Shown piece after piece: positions 15,685-23,067 of a stretch of DNA of 56,492 nt. Position 1 is the stretch's first letter, and every line of letters begins with the position of its first letter. A program made the position numbers and the translations under genes. The stretch comes from Actinomycetota bacterium (GTDB lineage Bacteria > Actinomycetota > Geothermincolia > Geothermincolales > RBG-13-55-18): assembly GCA_040757835.1 (NCBI GenBank), contig JBFLWJ010000005.1, forward strand, positions 1 to 56,492, written 5' to 3'. The notes beneath the pieces are model-generated. The model was not told the DNA's origin. It worked only from the letters and a program-made list of their open reading frames with translations, and searched no databases.

Positions 15685-16842
15685 TCAGTACAAGCCCATG
15701 GTGGTGGCGATGATCTCCCGCATGATCTCGTCCGTGCCGCCTCCGATGCGCGCGATGCGCACGTCCCTCCATGCCTTCTGCACCGGGTACTCCATCATGT
15801 AGCCGTATCCGCCCATGATCTGCATGGCCTCGTCAGCCACCTTGAACGCCACGATGGTGCTCATGAGCTTGGCCATGGATATCTCCTTCACCGGATAATC
15901 GCCGTTTTCGACCCTCCACGCAGTCTGGTAGGTGAGGGCCTTGACCGCCTCGAGTTCCGTCGCCAGGTCGGCGACACGGTGGGCGATGGCCTGGTTCTTG
16001 ATGACGGGCTTTCCGAACTGAACCCTCTCCTTGCCGTAGTCGATGGCCTGCTGGAGGGTGAGTTCCGCGCTGGCTATCATCCCGACCGCGACCACGAGGC
16101 GCTCTCCCTGCAGCTCCCACATGATATTGTAGAAGCCGCGCCCCTCCTCCCCGAGCATGGAGTCCTCCGGTATGACCATGTCCTCGAAGAAGATCTCGGC
16201 GGTGTCGCTGGACCACTGCCCCACCTTGTCCAGCTTGCGGGACTTAACGAAGCCGGGCGTGCTCGTGTCAACCAGGAATATGCTCATCCCCTTGTAGCCT
16301 TTTTGTTCCCTGTCCGTGCGGGCGAGCAGGGTCATGAAGTCGGCCCGCCAGCCGTTGGTGATGAATATCTTGTTGCCGTTGACCCTCCAGCCCCCGGGGA
16401 CCTTCTCGGCGTAGGTCTTGACGCCCGCAACGTCCGAACCGGCCCCGGGCTCGGTTATGCCCAGGCAGGCGATCTTCTCGCCCTGGATGGCGGGGACGAG
16501 GTAGGCCTGCTTCTGTTCCTCGGTGCCGAACTTGAGGATGGGGGGCGTGGCCATGCCGATCTGCACGCCGATACCCGTGCTCACGCCGAACGACCCGCAC
16601 TTGGACAGCTCCTCCATGAGCACGATGTTGGTGAAGTAGTCCCCTCCGCCGCCTCCGTACTCCTCCGGGAAATGCAGGCCCAGGTATCCCAGTTCGCCCA
16701 TGCGCTTGAAGACGGAGTCGGGGAAGAACCCTTCCTCCTCCCAGGCATCCGCGTACGGGACGAGTTCCCGGTCAACGTATTCGCGGACACTCTGCCTCAG
16801 CATGTCGTGTTCCTGGTTGAAAAACAGGCTCGCCGCTGTCAT
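15685..16842 (-). CDS. acyl-CoA dehydrogenase
   Basis: A 385-residue FAD enzyme with complete family architecture: N-terminal helical domain, ITEPGAGSDVAG (130-140, FAD/substrate), beta-domain with NGNKIFITNG, and the C-terminal helical domain with MGGYGY. The catalytic base is probably Glu247 in QGERLVVA, the position used by long-chain and isovaleryl-CoA dehydrogenases; the short/medium-chain position reads IGGGTDEI and has no Glu. This favours branched or long acyl-CoA substrates. It is the first gene of the minus-strand array and follows GAGGAGGAAGG. A TetR-type operator lies about 110 bp upstream. Confidence 0.92.
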   Translation of the reverse strand: MTAASLFFNQEHDMLRQSVREYVDRELVPYADAWEEEGFFPDSVFKRMGELGYLGLHFPEEYGGGGGDYFTNIVLMEELSKCGSFGVSTGIGVQIGMATPPILKFGTEEQKQAYLVPAIQGEKIACLGITEPGAGSDVAGVKTYAEKVPGGWRVNGNKIFITNGWRADFMTLLARTDREQKGYKGMSIFLVDTSTPGFVKSRKLDKVGQWSSDTAEIFFEDMVIPEDSMLGEEGRGFYNIMWELQGERLVVAVGMIASAELTLQQAIDYGKERVQFGKPVIKNQAIAHRVADLATELEAVKALTYQTAWRVENGDYPVKEISMAKLMSTIVAFKVADEAMQIMGGYGYMMEYPVQKAWRDVRIARIGGGTDEIMREIIATTMGLY

Positions 16843-16934
16843 GGCACCTTCCTCCTCGGGGTTGAAGAGCTTCTTCCTTACGTATCTGCGGGCTCCTAGT
16901 GACGGAGTCGGGCATCTATCGATAACGTGAACTG

Positions 16935-16962
16935 TACATATGCTGGGACCATGTTTACTTAA
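16935..16962 (-). promoter_or_regulatory. candidate promoter of the acyl-CoA/CrtI-like array
   Basis: Read on the minus strand: -35-like TTAAGT (16957-16962), 16-bp spacer, -10-like TATGTA (16935-16940). The -35 lies inside the TetR-type palindrome, as expected for repression. The match to consensus is modest, so the exact start is uncertain. Confidence 0.4.
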
Positions 16963-16973
16963 CGGTCAGTAAA
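16954..16973. promoter_or_regulatory. TetR-type operator
   Basis: The 20-bp sequence TTTACTTAACGGTCAGTAAA is an imperfect palindrome: 8 of 10 position pairs match, with perfect 6-bp outer arms TTTACT/AGTAAA. It lies in the only promoter region ahead of the array that encodes a TetR protein as its second gene. Size and symmetry fit TetR operators. Confidence 0.6.
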
Positions 16974-17105
16974 TATATATTAGAACGGCTTCCCCCTCAT
17001 GTCAACCGGCATTAACCTGCGATTTTGAAGAACCACTGATTACCTGAGGTCGGCCTGATGCCGGGAACCGTGCGCGTACCGTGGTGAAAAAAGTGAGGAT
17101 CCCGC

Positions 17106-17250
17106 CCGGGTGTCGCCTATATCAAGCCCACGGCCCGGGACGTCGCGGCGCCCGGGCTCACCCCGTCTGCGCAGCCACTTGCCCGAGAACTACCAGGTCG
17201 GTCTCCGTGAGGCTTTGCGAGCGGGACCGTTACCCGGAGGCCCCGGGCCG
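17106..17250 (+). repeat. tandem structured element, copy 1
   Basis: About 145 bp, repeated as copy 2 starting 187 bp later. It begins CCGGGTGTCG. A long closing stem CGGCCCGGG (17131-17139) pairs with CCCGGGCCG (17242-17250). Inside are a hairpin GGTCTC/GAGGCT (17200-17214) and a CGGG/CCCG hairpin whose sequence is identical in both copies. Wobble pairs in the GGTCTC stem fit an RNA read on the plus strand; the same positions would be mismatches in a minus-strand RNA. No plus-strand gene follows, so function is unknown. Confidence 0.55.
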
Positions 17251-17292
17251 AGGACAACCGGGCATAAGGGTGGCTGAATGGCTGGAGTCGGT

Positions 17293-17438
17293 CCGGGTGT
17301 CGTTTGATATAAACCCACGGCCCGGGACGTGAGGCGCCCGGGCGACATTCCATCTGCGCTGCCCCCAGCCCGGGGAACTACCGGGTCGGTCTCCGAGAGG
17401 CCTTGCGAGCGGGACCGTTACCCGGAGGCCCCGGGCCG
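17293..17438 (+). repeat. tandem structured element, copy 2
   Basis: Second copy of the element at 17106. The closing stem arms (17318-17326 and 17430-17438) are identical to copy 1. The GGTCTC hairpin (17388-17402) has GAGGCC instead of GAGGCT, a G-U to G-C change that keeps pairing. An extra CCCGGGC/GCCCGGG stem is perfect here and has one mismatch in copy 1. The 3' third (from GCGAGCGGGACC on) is identical between copies, while the 5' third differs at many positions. Confidence 0.55.
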
Positions 17439-17481
17439 TAAAAGCACCTTGTGAGCGAGCCCGGTCACCTCACTCCCGGGC

Positions 17482-18447
17482 CTACTCCTCCCCTACGGAG
17501 CGGGCGATGAACTTCTTGATGCTGTCCACCATCTCCCTGAATGCCCGCTCGAGCCCCTCGAAGTCGCCGCCCTCGTGCACCTCGATCTCCACGTCCAGGT
17601 TGCCCTCCATTACCTCGCCCGCCGTAATCGCCAGAGCGTCTATGGGCTCGGTTATCTGCCTGCGGATGAGGGACCTCAGCACGAAGAAGGTGATGAGGAT
17701 GACCAGCAGGACGGAGCCGGCGATGATCAGGCCGATGATCAGCACGGCCCGGTTCTTCTCGCTGGCGTAGAAGTCCTTTATGCTCGCCACGGCTTCACTC
17801 ATGGGCACGAAGTGCGCGCCCCATTGCCCGGTGAAGAGGGGGTTCAGGTCCGACATATCGTAGAGGGAGAGGAGATACTCCCCCTCCAGGCCGAGCTCCG
17901 GCATACCTTCTTCAAGGTAGACATATGTCTTGCCTTCCGCTCTCACCTCCTCGATGGCAGCGAGTACCGCCTCGGGGGGCTTCTGCATTATCAACTCTTC
18001 GTTTGTGGAGACCATGACTAGGTCTTCCGAAACGAATGGTGGATTCGCCAAGCTGATATCCATCACCATGGCCAAGCCCAGCACCTTTTCAGCCACCAAT
18101 TTCTTCATGCGCTCGGCGGCATCCAAAGCGAATTGGCTGGGTTCTCCCGTCTCCTCAGCCGTGTTGCTCATCTCGATCAGTTCTTCCATGGACAATTGCG
18201 AGAGGTCGCCTAATATGGACTCCGATTCCTTTTGCGCCACATACCTCAGGCCCGAATCGATGGTAGCCGCCTGTTCCTCGACCACCTTGTCGATGCTCTT
18301 GTCTACCAGGCGGTTGAAGGTAGCGTTGACGAAGAGGAAGGTCATCAGTCCCGAGACTATCACCAGGACGACCACCAGGCCGGTGACCTCGTACAGTATC
18401 CTGGATCTCTTGCTGTGAAGCTTGCGCGATTCCTTGCTCTCGGCCAC
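17482..18447 (-). CDS. two-span membrane protein with extracytoplasmic sensor and HAMP domain
   Basis: About 321 residues. Basic cytoplasmic N-terminus, first membrane span (VTGLVVVLVIVSGLMTFLFV), about 200-residue outside domain with many acidic residues, second span (AVLIIGLIIAGSVLLVILITFFVL) and a C-terminal HAMP domain (ITEPIDALAITAGEVMEGNLDVEI...FREMVDSIKKFIARS). There is no kinase, methyl-accepting or cyclase output, so it is a sensor lacking its effector or it works with a separate partner. Start: GTG at 18447 has AAGGGGAG 8 bp upstream; GTG codons at 18456 and 18510 are possible. Confidence 0.75.
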   Translation of the reverse strand: MAESKESRKLHSKRSRILYEVTGLVVVLVIVSGLMTFLFVNATFNRLVDKSIDKVVEEQAATIDSGLRYVAQKESESILGDLSQLSMEELIEMSNTAEETGEPSQFALDAAERMKKLVAEKVLGLAMVMDISLANPPFVSEDLVMVSTNEELIMQKPPEAVLAAIEEVRAEGKTYVYLEEGMPELGLEGEYLLSLYDMSDLNPLFTGQWGAHFVPMSEAVASIKDFYASEKNRAVLIIGLIIAGSVLLVILITFFVLRSLIRRQITEPIDALAITAGEVMEGNLDVEIEVHEGGDFEGLERAFREMVDSIKKFIARSVGEE

Positions 18448-18677
18448 GTCACTCACTCCCCTTACCTGTTCTGTCACGAGAAACATAATCCCTAAAACCT
18501 TCACTCGCACTAAACATCTCGGAGCGCGCCTGCTGCGGGTTGAGACGAAAGGACGGTATTATGTATGCGTAAGGGTGCGCGTTTCCGTCTCGAAGGATGA
18601 TCTGGACCCGGTTGACAGCCGGCCCAACCCGGGGATGAGGACCGCATCCAAATGCATAATCCCACGCCCAAGAGCCT

Positions 18678-18700
18678 GTTGCGCAAACTGTTGCGCAAAC
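18678..18700. repeat. tandem 12-bp repeat with TTGCGCAA palindromes
   Basis: GTTGCGCAAACT is directly followed by GTTGCGCAAAC. Each unit contains the perfect palindrome TTGCGCAA, one helical turn apart. This could be a double binding site for a dimeric regulator; no regulator gene is adjacent. Confidence 0.4.
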
Positions 18701-18721
18701 CATGTGGCGGGCTGAAAAAGT

Positions 18722-18809
18722 GGGGTCATGTCTTCAGAATTCAATTTCCCCGCAGGCAAGCGGGAAGACCCGCCGTCTCCTGAAACAGAATTCGTGAAGA
18801 CATGACCCC
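18722..18809. mobile_element. MITE-like inverted-repeat element D (shorter subfamily)
   Basis: An 88-bp element with ends GGGGTCATGTCTTC and GAAGACATGACCCC, and inner arms that both contain GAATTC. The ends are related to but distinct from elements A-C (CAT for CAG), so this is a second subfamily. No coding capacity. Confidence 0.6.
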
Positions 18810-19028
18810 CCACGCGCCGTATCCGAGATTGCGCGACAGGCTCCCGGCCATATTTCCATTTATTACTAACATCATCCTTTCCTGCATCCCGGGACTTTAA
18901 ACCCCCATGATGCATATCATGAGTTCGCGGCGCGCGGCGTGGAGCAGACGGCATCACCAGAAGTGTATGGTAGAATTATCACGGCGTCTCTGCTGGCAAT
19001 GACGGTTCGATTTATTCGGGGGGTAGTC

Positions 19029-20222
19029 ATGGGCATTACCAGAAAGATCGCGAAGTGCTCTTTCATCTCCGCGGCATCCCTGGGTGCGGCGGCAACGTGG
19101 CGCGTTTACCGGGAGCCCTTTCCCGAAGAGGACCCCGCCTGTCTCTCCCATCTCCAGAGCAGGGTGGAGAGCGTCACCACCACGGACGGGGTGACGCTGC
19201 GGCTCAAGAGGTACGTGAACGAGGGCGCCCAGCCGGTCCTCTTCGCCCATGGATTCACCGGCAACGGATTGGAGTTCGACCTCCCGCACCACGAGCACAA
19301 CATCGCCCTCTACCTGGCGGAGCGGGGCTACGACGTGTGGATATCCAGCTTCCAGGGATGCGGGAGGGAGCCCTACATGTGCGGAGTCGGAGACTGGCGC
19401 CACTCCGTCGACCACCTCGCTTCCCTGGACGCGCCCGCCCTGGTCAACGGCGTCAGCGAGAAGACGGGGCGCAGGCCTATCTGGATCGGGCACAGCATGG
19501 GCGGGATCGTCCTCTACATGTACCTGCAGGGAGTGAAGCCGGTGAGCCTGGACGGCCACTTCCGCGTCGCCACCGACCCGGACCTGGCCAGGGAACGCAA
19601 CGCGTCCCTCCTGGGGGGGGTAACCATCGGCAGCCCTCCCGGCCTGCACTGCGGCGGAGGGGACTGGATAGCCCGGTTGGAGCGCATACCCAACCTCGAC
19701 AAGATCGCGGATGCTGCGGCCGGCCTCCTCAAAAAAGCAAGCGACGCTTCTCCCAAGGTCCCCATCAGCAGGCTGGGGGCTTTCGTCGCACGCTTCCCGC
19801 GCCTGGGCAGAATACTGGCCATACACGGTCCCGTCGCCATCGCCCTCTATAACGCCAGGAACGTGGACCCGGACGTGGGCTACAGCCTGATCAAGCAGGC
19901 CTCCGACAACGTCACCACCCTGATGACCGCCCAGATCGCCGTGCTGGCCAGCGATCCCGACCTCAAGGGCTATAACGGCGAGTGCAACTACACCGCCGGC
20001 ATGGACCGGATAACCGCGCCCCTCTTTTTCATCACGGGCACCGAGGACTTCGTCGGCCCGGACAACGTGCGGGAATACGGCTACGAGAGGGTCTCCAGCG
20101 CGGTGAAGCGCTTCGAGAACTACCGGGGTTACGGCCACACCGACCTGGTCATGGGCAAGCGCGTCTACACCGAGGTCTACCCGGACATCCTGGACTGGAT
20201 AGAGGGCATTGCTGGAACTTGA
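19029..20222 (+). CDS. alpha/beta hydrolase, lipase-like
   Basis: A 397-residue alpha/beta hydrolase related to acid lipase/esterase types. The N-terminus is hydrophobic (CSFISAASLGAAATW) and may be a signal or membrane anchor. Conserved parts: FAHGFTGNGLEFD (oxyanion region), YDVWISSFQGCGREPY, nucleophile elbow GHSMGG with Ser156, acid TGTEDF, and base in YGHTDLVMG. Likely substrates are long-chain esters or lipids. The ATG at 19029 follows GGGGGG; the longer frame upstream lacks a site. It stands alone on the plus strand and converges on the geranylgeranyl-reductase-like gene. Confidence 0.85.
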   Translation: MGITRKIAKCSFISAASLGAAATWRVYREPFPEEDPACLSHLQSRVESVTTTDGVTLRLKRYVNEGAQPVLFAHGFTGNGLEFDLPHHEHNIALYLAERGYDVWISSFQGCGREPYMCGVGDWRHSVDHLASLDAPALVNGVSEKTGRRPIWIGHSMGGIVLYMYLQGVKPVSLDGHFRVATDPDLARERNASLLGGVTIGSPPGLHCGGGDWIARLERIPNLDKIADAAAGLLKKASDASPKVPISRLGAFVARFPRLGRILAIHGPVAIALYNARNVDPDVGYSLIKQASDNVTTLMTAQIAVLASDPDLKGYNGECNYTAGMDRITAPLFFITGTEDFVGPDNVREYGYERVSSAVKRFENYRGYGHTDLVMGKRVYTEVYPDILDWIEGIAGT

Positions 20223-20365
20223 TACTTCTGCCCGGTAAATTGCATCACGATGGTGACGGCGGCGCCGGGGGGCGACGCGGCGGTGCCTGTCGCCCGTCCA
20301 TTTCCGGATGGCCGGACCCGGCACGTGCGCGTACGGAAAAGAATCGTCCAGTATTATTGAAGCAG

Positions 20366-21550
20366 TTACGATCGGTAGTCGTAGGTGCCGCGGAGAAGCC
20401 TGCGCAGCGCCACCTCGATGGAGTCCAGGCTGGGGCCGGGGGCCACGCCGCCGCCGCGTTGCCAGGCCAGGACCGCCCTCACGAAACGCAGCTTGGCGGA
20501 GAGCGGCAGCTTCATCAGCGCTTCCCGGAGCTCGGGCCGGGCCTGTCCCCTGAGCAGCCCCAGAAGCGACCACTCGCGGGCCGTCCTCTCCCGCTCGCCT
20601 TTGATGCTCGCGCGGTAGATCGCTCCAGGAGGGGATCCTCCGCTCGCGGCGGCGGCTTCTCCCGCCAGCCTTCCCGTGGCCAGTGCCGAGGATATCCCCT
20701 CCCCCAGGGCGTTCATGAAGCCCGCCGCCTCCCCGGACACGAGGACCCGCGAGGTCCCGAAGCAGAAGCGGTTGATGGCGGCGGTGAAGACCGCGCTGCA
20801 CCCGAAGGTATATACCTCTTCGTGGGAGCGGAAACCGAAGTCCCTTGCCAGCATGGAGTGGAAGGCACTGCGGGTCGGGCCTATCTTGTTGCCCTTGCGG
20901 ACGGTCGAGTCCACGACCATGAGGTCGTCCTTGAAATACACCGCCGGATACACGCCGTAGGCCGCGTCCATGAAGACGTGGAAAGCCCCCGGCTCCAGGT
21001 CGCAGTCGGCGCGGTGGTATTCGTGCCTGGTGCAGATGAAGGGGGCCCCGCCGATGAAACCGGGGTCGATCCTGCGGGCGACGGCGGAGACTCCGCCGTC
21101 CGCGGCGATGAGGCTGCGCGCGCCGATCCTGGTCTCCACCCCGTCGCGCCTGCAGACGACCTCCACCCCGTCCTTCCATTCCGAGAAATCAATGAGTGCG
21201 GTATGGTCCCAGAGCTCCGCGCCCGAGCACTCGCAGAGCCAGCGGTCGAACCTGTCGCGCCAGACGCTTAACCCGTCCTCCTCCACCTCTACGCGCAGGT
21301 TCCCGGCGTACAGCAGTATCTTGCGCAGATGGTACGGTTCGGCCTTGACCGCGCCTGGTATCTCGGGGTAGTGCAGCTCCAGCGCCTCCCGGGCTTCCTC
21401 GAAGATCAGGCCCGCGCACGGCTTGAACCGCGGCATGGTCTTCTTCTCGAGGAGGAGGGTCTTCAGCCCGCCCTCGACCGCCGCCTTCGCCGCGGCCGCT
21501 CCGGCTGGCCCTCCCCCCGCCACTACGACATCGTAATCAACGGGTCTCAT
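20366..21550 (-). CDS. geranylgeranyl-reductase-family flavoprotein
   Basis: A 394-residue FAD protein of the geranylgeranyl reductase/digeranylgeranyl-glycerophospholipid reductase group. It starts with VDYDVVVAGGGPAGAAAAKAAVEGG (FAD Rossmann motif) and has the family's cysteine-containing PRFKPCAGL motif (about 40-48). The second FAD contact is VLVSGEAAGFMNALGEGISSALATGR (about 268-293). Members saturate double bonds in isoprenoid chains of lipids or quinones. Together with the CrtI-like array this adds another polyprenyl-modifying flavoprotein. The small gene downstream in the map (21575) is transcribed ahead of it on the same strand, 24 bp away, so they may be co-transcribed. Confidence 0.85.
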   Translation of the reverse strand: MRPVDYDVVVAGGGPAGAAAAKAAVEGGLKTLLLEKKTMPRFKPCAGLIFEEAREALELHYPEIPGAVKAEPYHLRKILLYAGNLRVEVEEDGLSVWRDRFDRWLCECSGAELWDHTALIDFSEWKDGVEVVCRRDGVETRIGARSLIAADGGVSAVARRIDPGFIGGAPFICTRHEYHRADCDLEPGAFHVFMDAAYGVYPAVYFKDDLMVVDSTVRKGNKIGPTRSAFHSMLARDFGFRSHEEVYTFGCSAVFTAAINRFCFGTSRVLVSGEAAGFMNALGEGISSALATGRLAGEAAAASGGSPPGAIYRASIKGERERTAREWSLLGLLRGQARPELREALMKLPLSAKLRFVRAVLAWQRGGGVAPGPSLDSIEVALRRLLRGTYDYRS

Positions 21551-21574
21551 ACTCGTCCCCGCATCCCGGCGTCC

Positions 21575-21868
21575 TCAGGATCCCGCTTCGCCGATCCAGC
21601 CGTTGAGAGCTTCAACTATCTTCCTCGCCTGATCGACACTGGAGATGTTGAACTTCGCCTGCTGCCGGTATTCATCGTTCATCTTGCGATAGCGGCGAAT
21701 GGTGAAGCGGTCCGGACCGTAGTCCTCCTTCGCCTGCTCCCACTGCCGGTAACGGAAGATGACGGTGGCCCAGGCCCCCTTGGAAAGTATCACCTTGTCC
21801 AGTTCCTCGACCACCAGCACGCCGTCCTCCTCATAGTTGATGGTGATCTCGTCGACGTCCGAAAACAT
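21575..21868 (-). CDS. small conserved protein, possibly PC4-like nucleic-acid binder
   Basis: A 97-residue protein with acidic N-terminal strands (ITINYEEDGVLVVEELDKVILSKGAWATVIFRYRQWE) and a basic Tyr/Arg-rich half (DRFTIRRYRKMNDEYRQQAKFNISS), ending in a helix (VDQARKIVEALNGWI). The strand-rich first half, basic second half and terminal helix recall PC4/YdbC-like single-strand binding proteins, but I cannot confirm this by eye. It lies 16 bp after the exonuclease III gene in the same direction, so a DNA-related role would fit. Confidence 0.7.
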   Translation of the reverse strand: MFSDVDEITINYEEDGVLVVEELDKVILSKGAWATVIFRYRQWEQAKEDYGPDRFTIRRYRKMNDEYRQQAKFNISSVDQARKIVEALNGWIGEAGS

Positions 21869-21884
21869 CCCTGCCTCCTCCCGG

Positions 21885-22658
21885 TCAGACCTTCAGCTCG
21901 ATGCACAGCGGGCAGTGGTCCGAGCCCATCACGTCCTCCAGCATATACGAGGCCTTCACCTCCTCGCGCAGGTCCTCGCTGACGAAAAAATAGTCTATCC
22001 TCCAGCCTATGTTCCTCTCGCGCGCCCGGGTCTTCAGATCCCACCAAGTATAATGGCCGGGCTCCTGGTTGAACATCCTGAAGGTGTCAACGTAACCGTG
22101 CTCCACGAGTTCGTCCATCCAGGCCCGCTCCTCCGGCAGAAACCCGGATACCTTGCTGTTCTCCCTGGGGCGGGCGAGGTCGATCTCCTTGTGGGCGGTA
22201 TTGAAATCACCGCAGGCCACCACCCTCTTTCCCTTCGCCCTCAGCGCATCCGCATACCCCAGAAAGGCATTGTAGAAGTCCAGTTTATAGCGGAGGCGCT
22301 CCCTCGACTGCTTGCCGTTCGGGAAATAGATGTTGAAGAGTACGAACGCGCCGTAATCGGCCATGAGTGCCCTTCCTTCGCCGTCGAAACGCGGTATGCC
22401 GAAGCCGCTCCTTACTTCCAGTGGCGGCGGCTTCGAGTACAGCCCCACACCGCTGTATCCCTTGCGCTCCGCGGCGCTGTAGAAGGCGCTGTAACCCTCC
22501 ATCTCCCTGAGACCGTCGGGCAGCTGCTCCAGGCTGGCCTTGGTCTCCTGCAGGCACAGGATGTCCGGCTGCATCTCCTGGAACCAGTCGAGGGAACCCC
22601 TGCCGTGGGCGGCCCTGATGCCGTTCACGTTCCAGGAACATATGGTCAATTTCTTCAT
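21885..22658 (-). CDS. xthA: exodeoxyribonuclease III
   Basis: A 257-residue AP endonuclease/3'-5' exonuclease of the ExoIII family, for base-excision repair. Visible motifs: [10 protein letters not shown] (metal-binding Asn), ILCLQETKA (catalytic Glu), [24 protein letters not shown] (Asp/Asn pair), [12 protein letters not shown] and the terminal [11 protein letters not shown] (catalytic Asp-His). All are intact. The start [10 protein letters not shown] matches the family N-terminus; ATG codons at 22664 and 22709 are alternatives with no better ribosome site. Confidence 0.95.
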   Translation of the reverse strand: MKKLTICSWNVNGIRAAHGRGSLDWFQEMQPDILCLQETKASLEQLPDGLREMEGYSAFYSAAERKGYSGVGLYSKPPPLEVRSGFGIPRFDGEGRALMADYGAFVLFNIYFPNGKQSRERLRYKLDFYNAFLGYADALRAKGKRVVACGDFNTAHKEIDLARPRENSKVSGFLPEERAWMDELVEHGYVDTFRMFNQEPGHYTWWDLKTRARERNIGWRIDYFFVSEDLREEVKASYMLEDVMGSDHCPLCIELKV

Positions 22659-23067
22659 GCGCATGGTCTCTTCATCCGCCCGCGAGCCGCTATTTCCCTC
22701 GTTAATCATACCAGAGCATGGGCACCTCTTCGTCTTCCGCGACCGCCGGCTGGGGCATCTCCCGGCGGCGGAGAGGACTTGAGCATCCCCGCTTCACGCT
22801 GCTCTTACCTCGCGCTCATCCCCGTCAACAGTTGTCCGGACCATATACGGCGCAGGGAATCGCTTCGGTGAGAAACCGACATTCGTGCCCCCTATTATCT
22901 GACATATATTTCATGCCGCGGGGTAGAATAAGGTTGACGGAGCGCTTTTTCTGATGGTCGCAGTCCACTCCGGCGCATATATCGTTTACGGTTATCCAAC
23001 GGTATGGCGTACCGCTGTACTATTCTTCTCGAGGCGTCGTGGCCTCGGAAAAGTCGGAGGACGGAAC
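22659..23067. other. divergent intergenic region before the histidine kinase
   Basis: No gene seen. It separates the divergent exonuclease III and histidine kinase genes. A TAGAAT hexamer lies near 22924 with a TGACA-like motif about 19 bp before it, a weak promoter candidate for the kinase. The frame of the kinase is open back to 22954, but the sequence there looks untranslated (see the kinase entry). Confidence 0.35.

Larger units (their letters stand above)
18448..19028. other. intergenic region with short repeats
   Basis: No credible gene. It holds the promoter side of the divergently oriented HAMP and hydrolase genes, a doubled TTGCGCAA palindrome (18678-18700), and MITE-like element D (18722-18809). 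A TAGAAT hexamer near 18969 could be a -10 for the hydrolase gene, but I see no good -35. Confidence 0.4.

Noticed and set aside
17106..17438. Cyclic-di-GMP-I or cobalamin riboswitch for the tandem structured repeat
   Set aside because: The minus strand has GCAAAGCCTC and GGTAG pieces recalling the c-di-GMP-I consensus and GGAGACC recalling cobalamin elements, but the remaining conserved parts are missing and the wobble pairs favour the plus strand.
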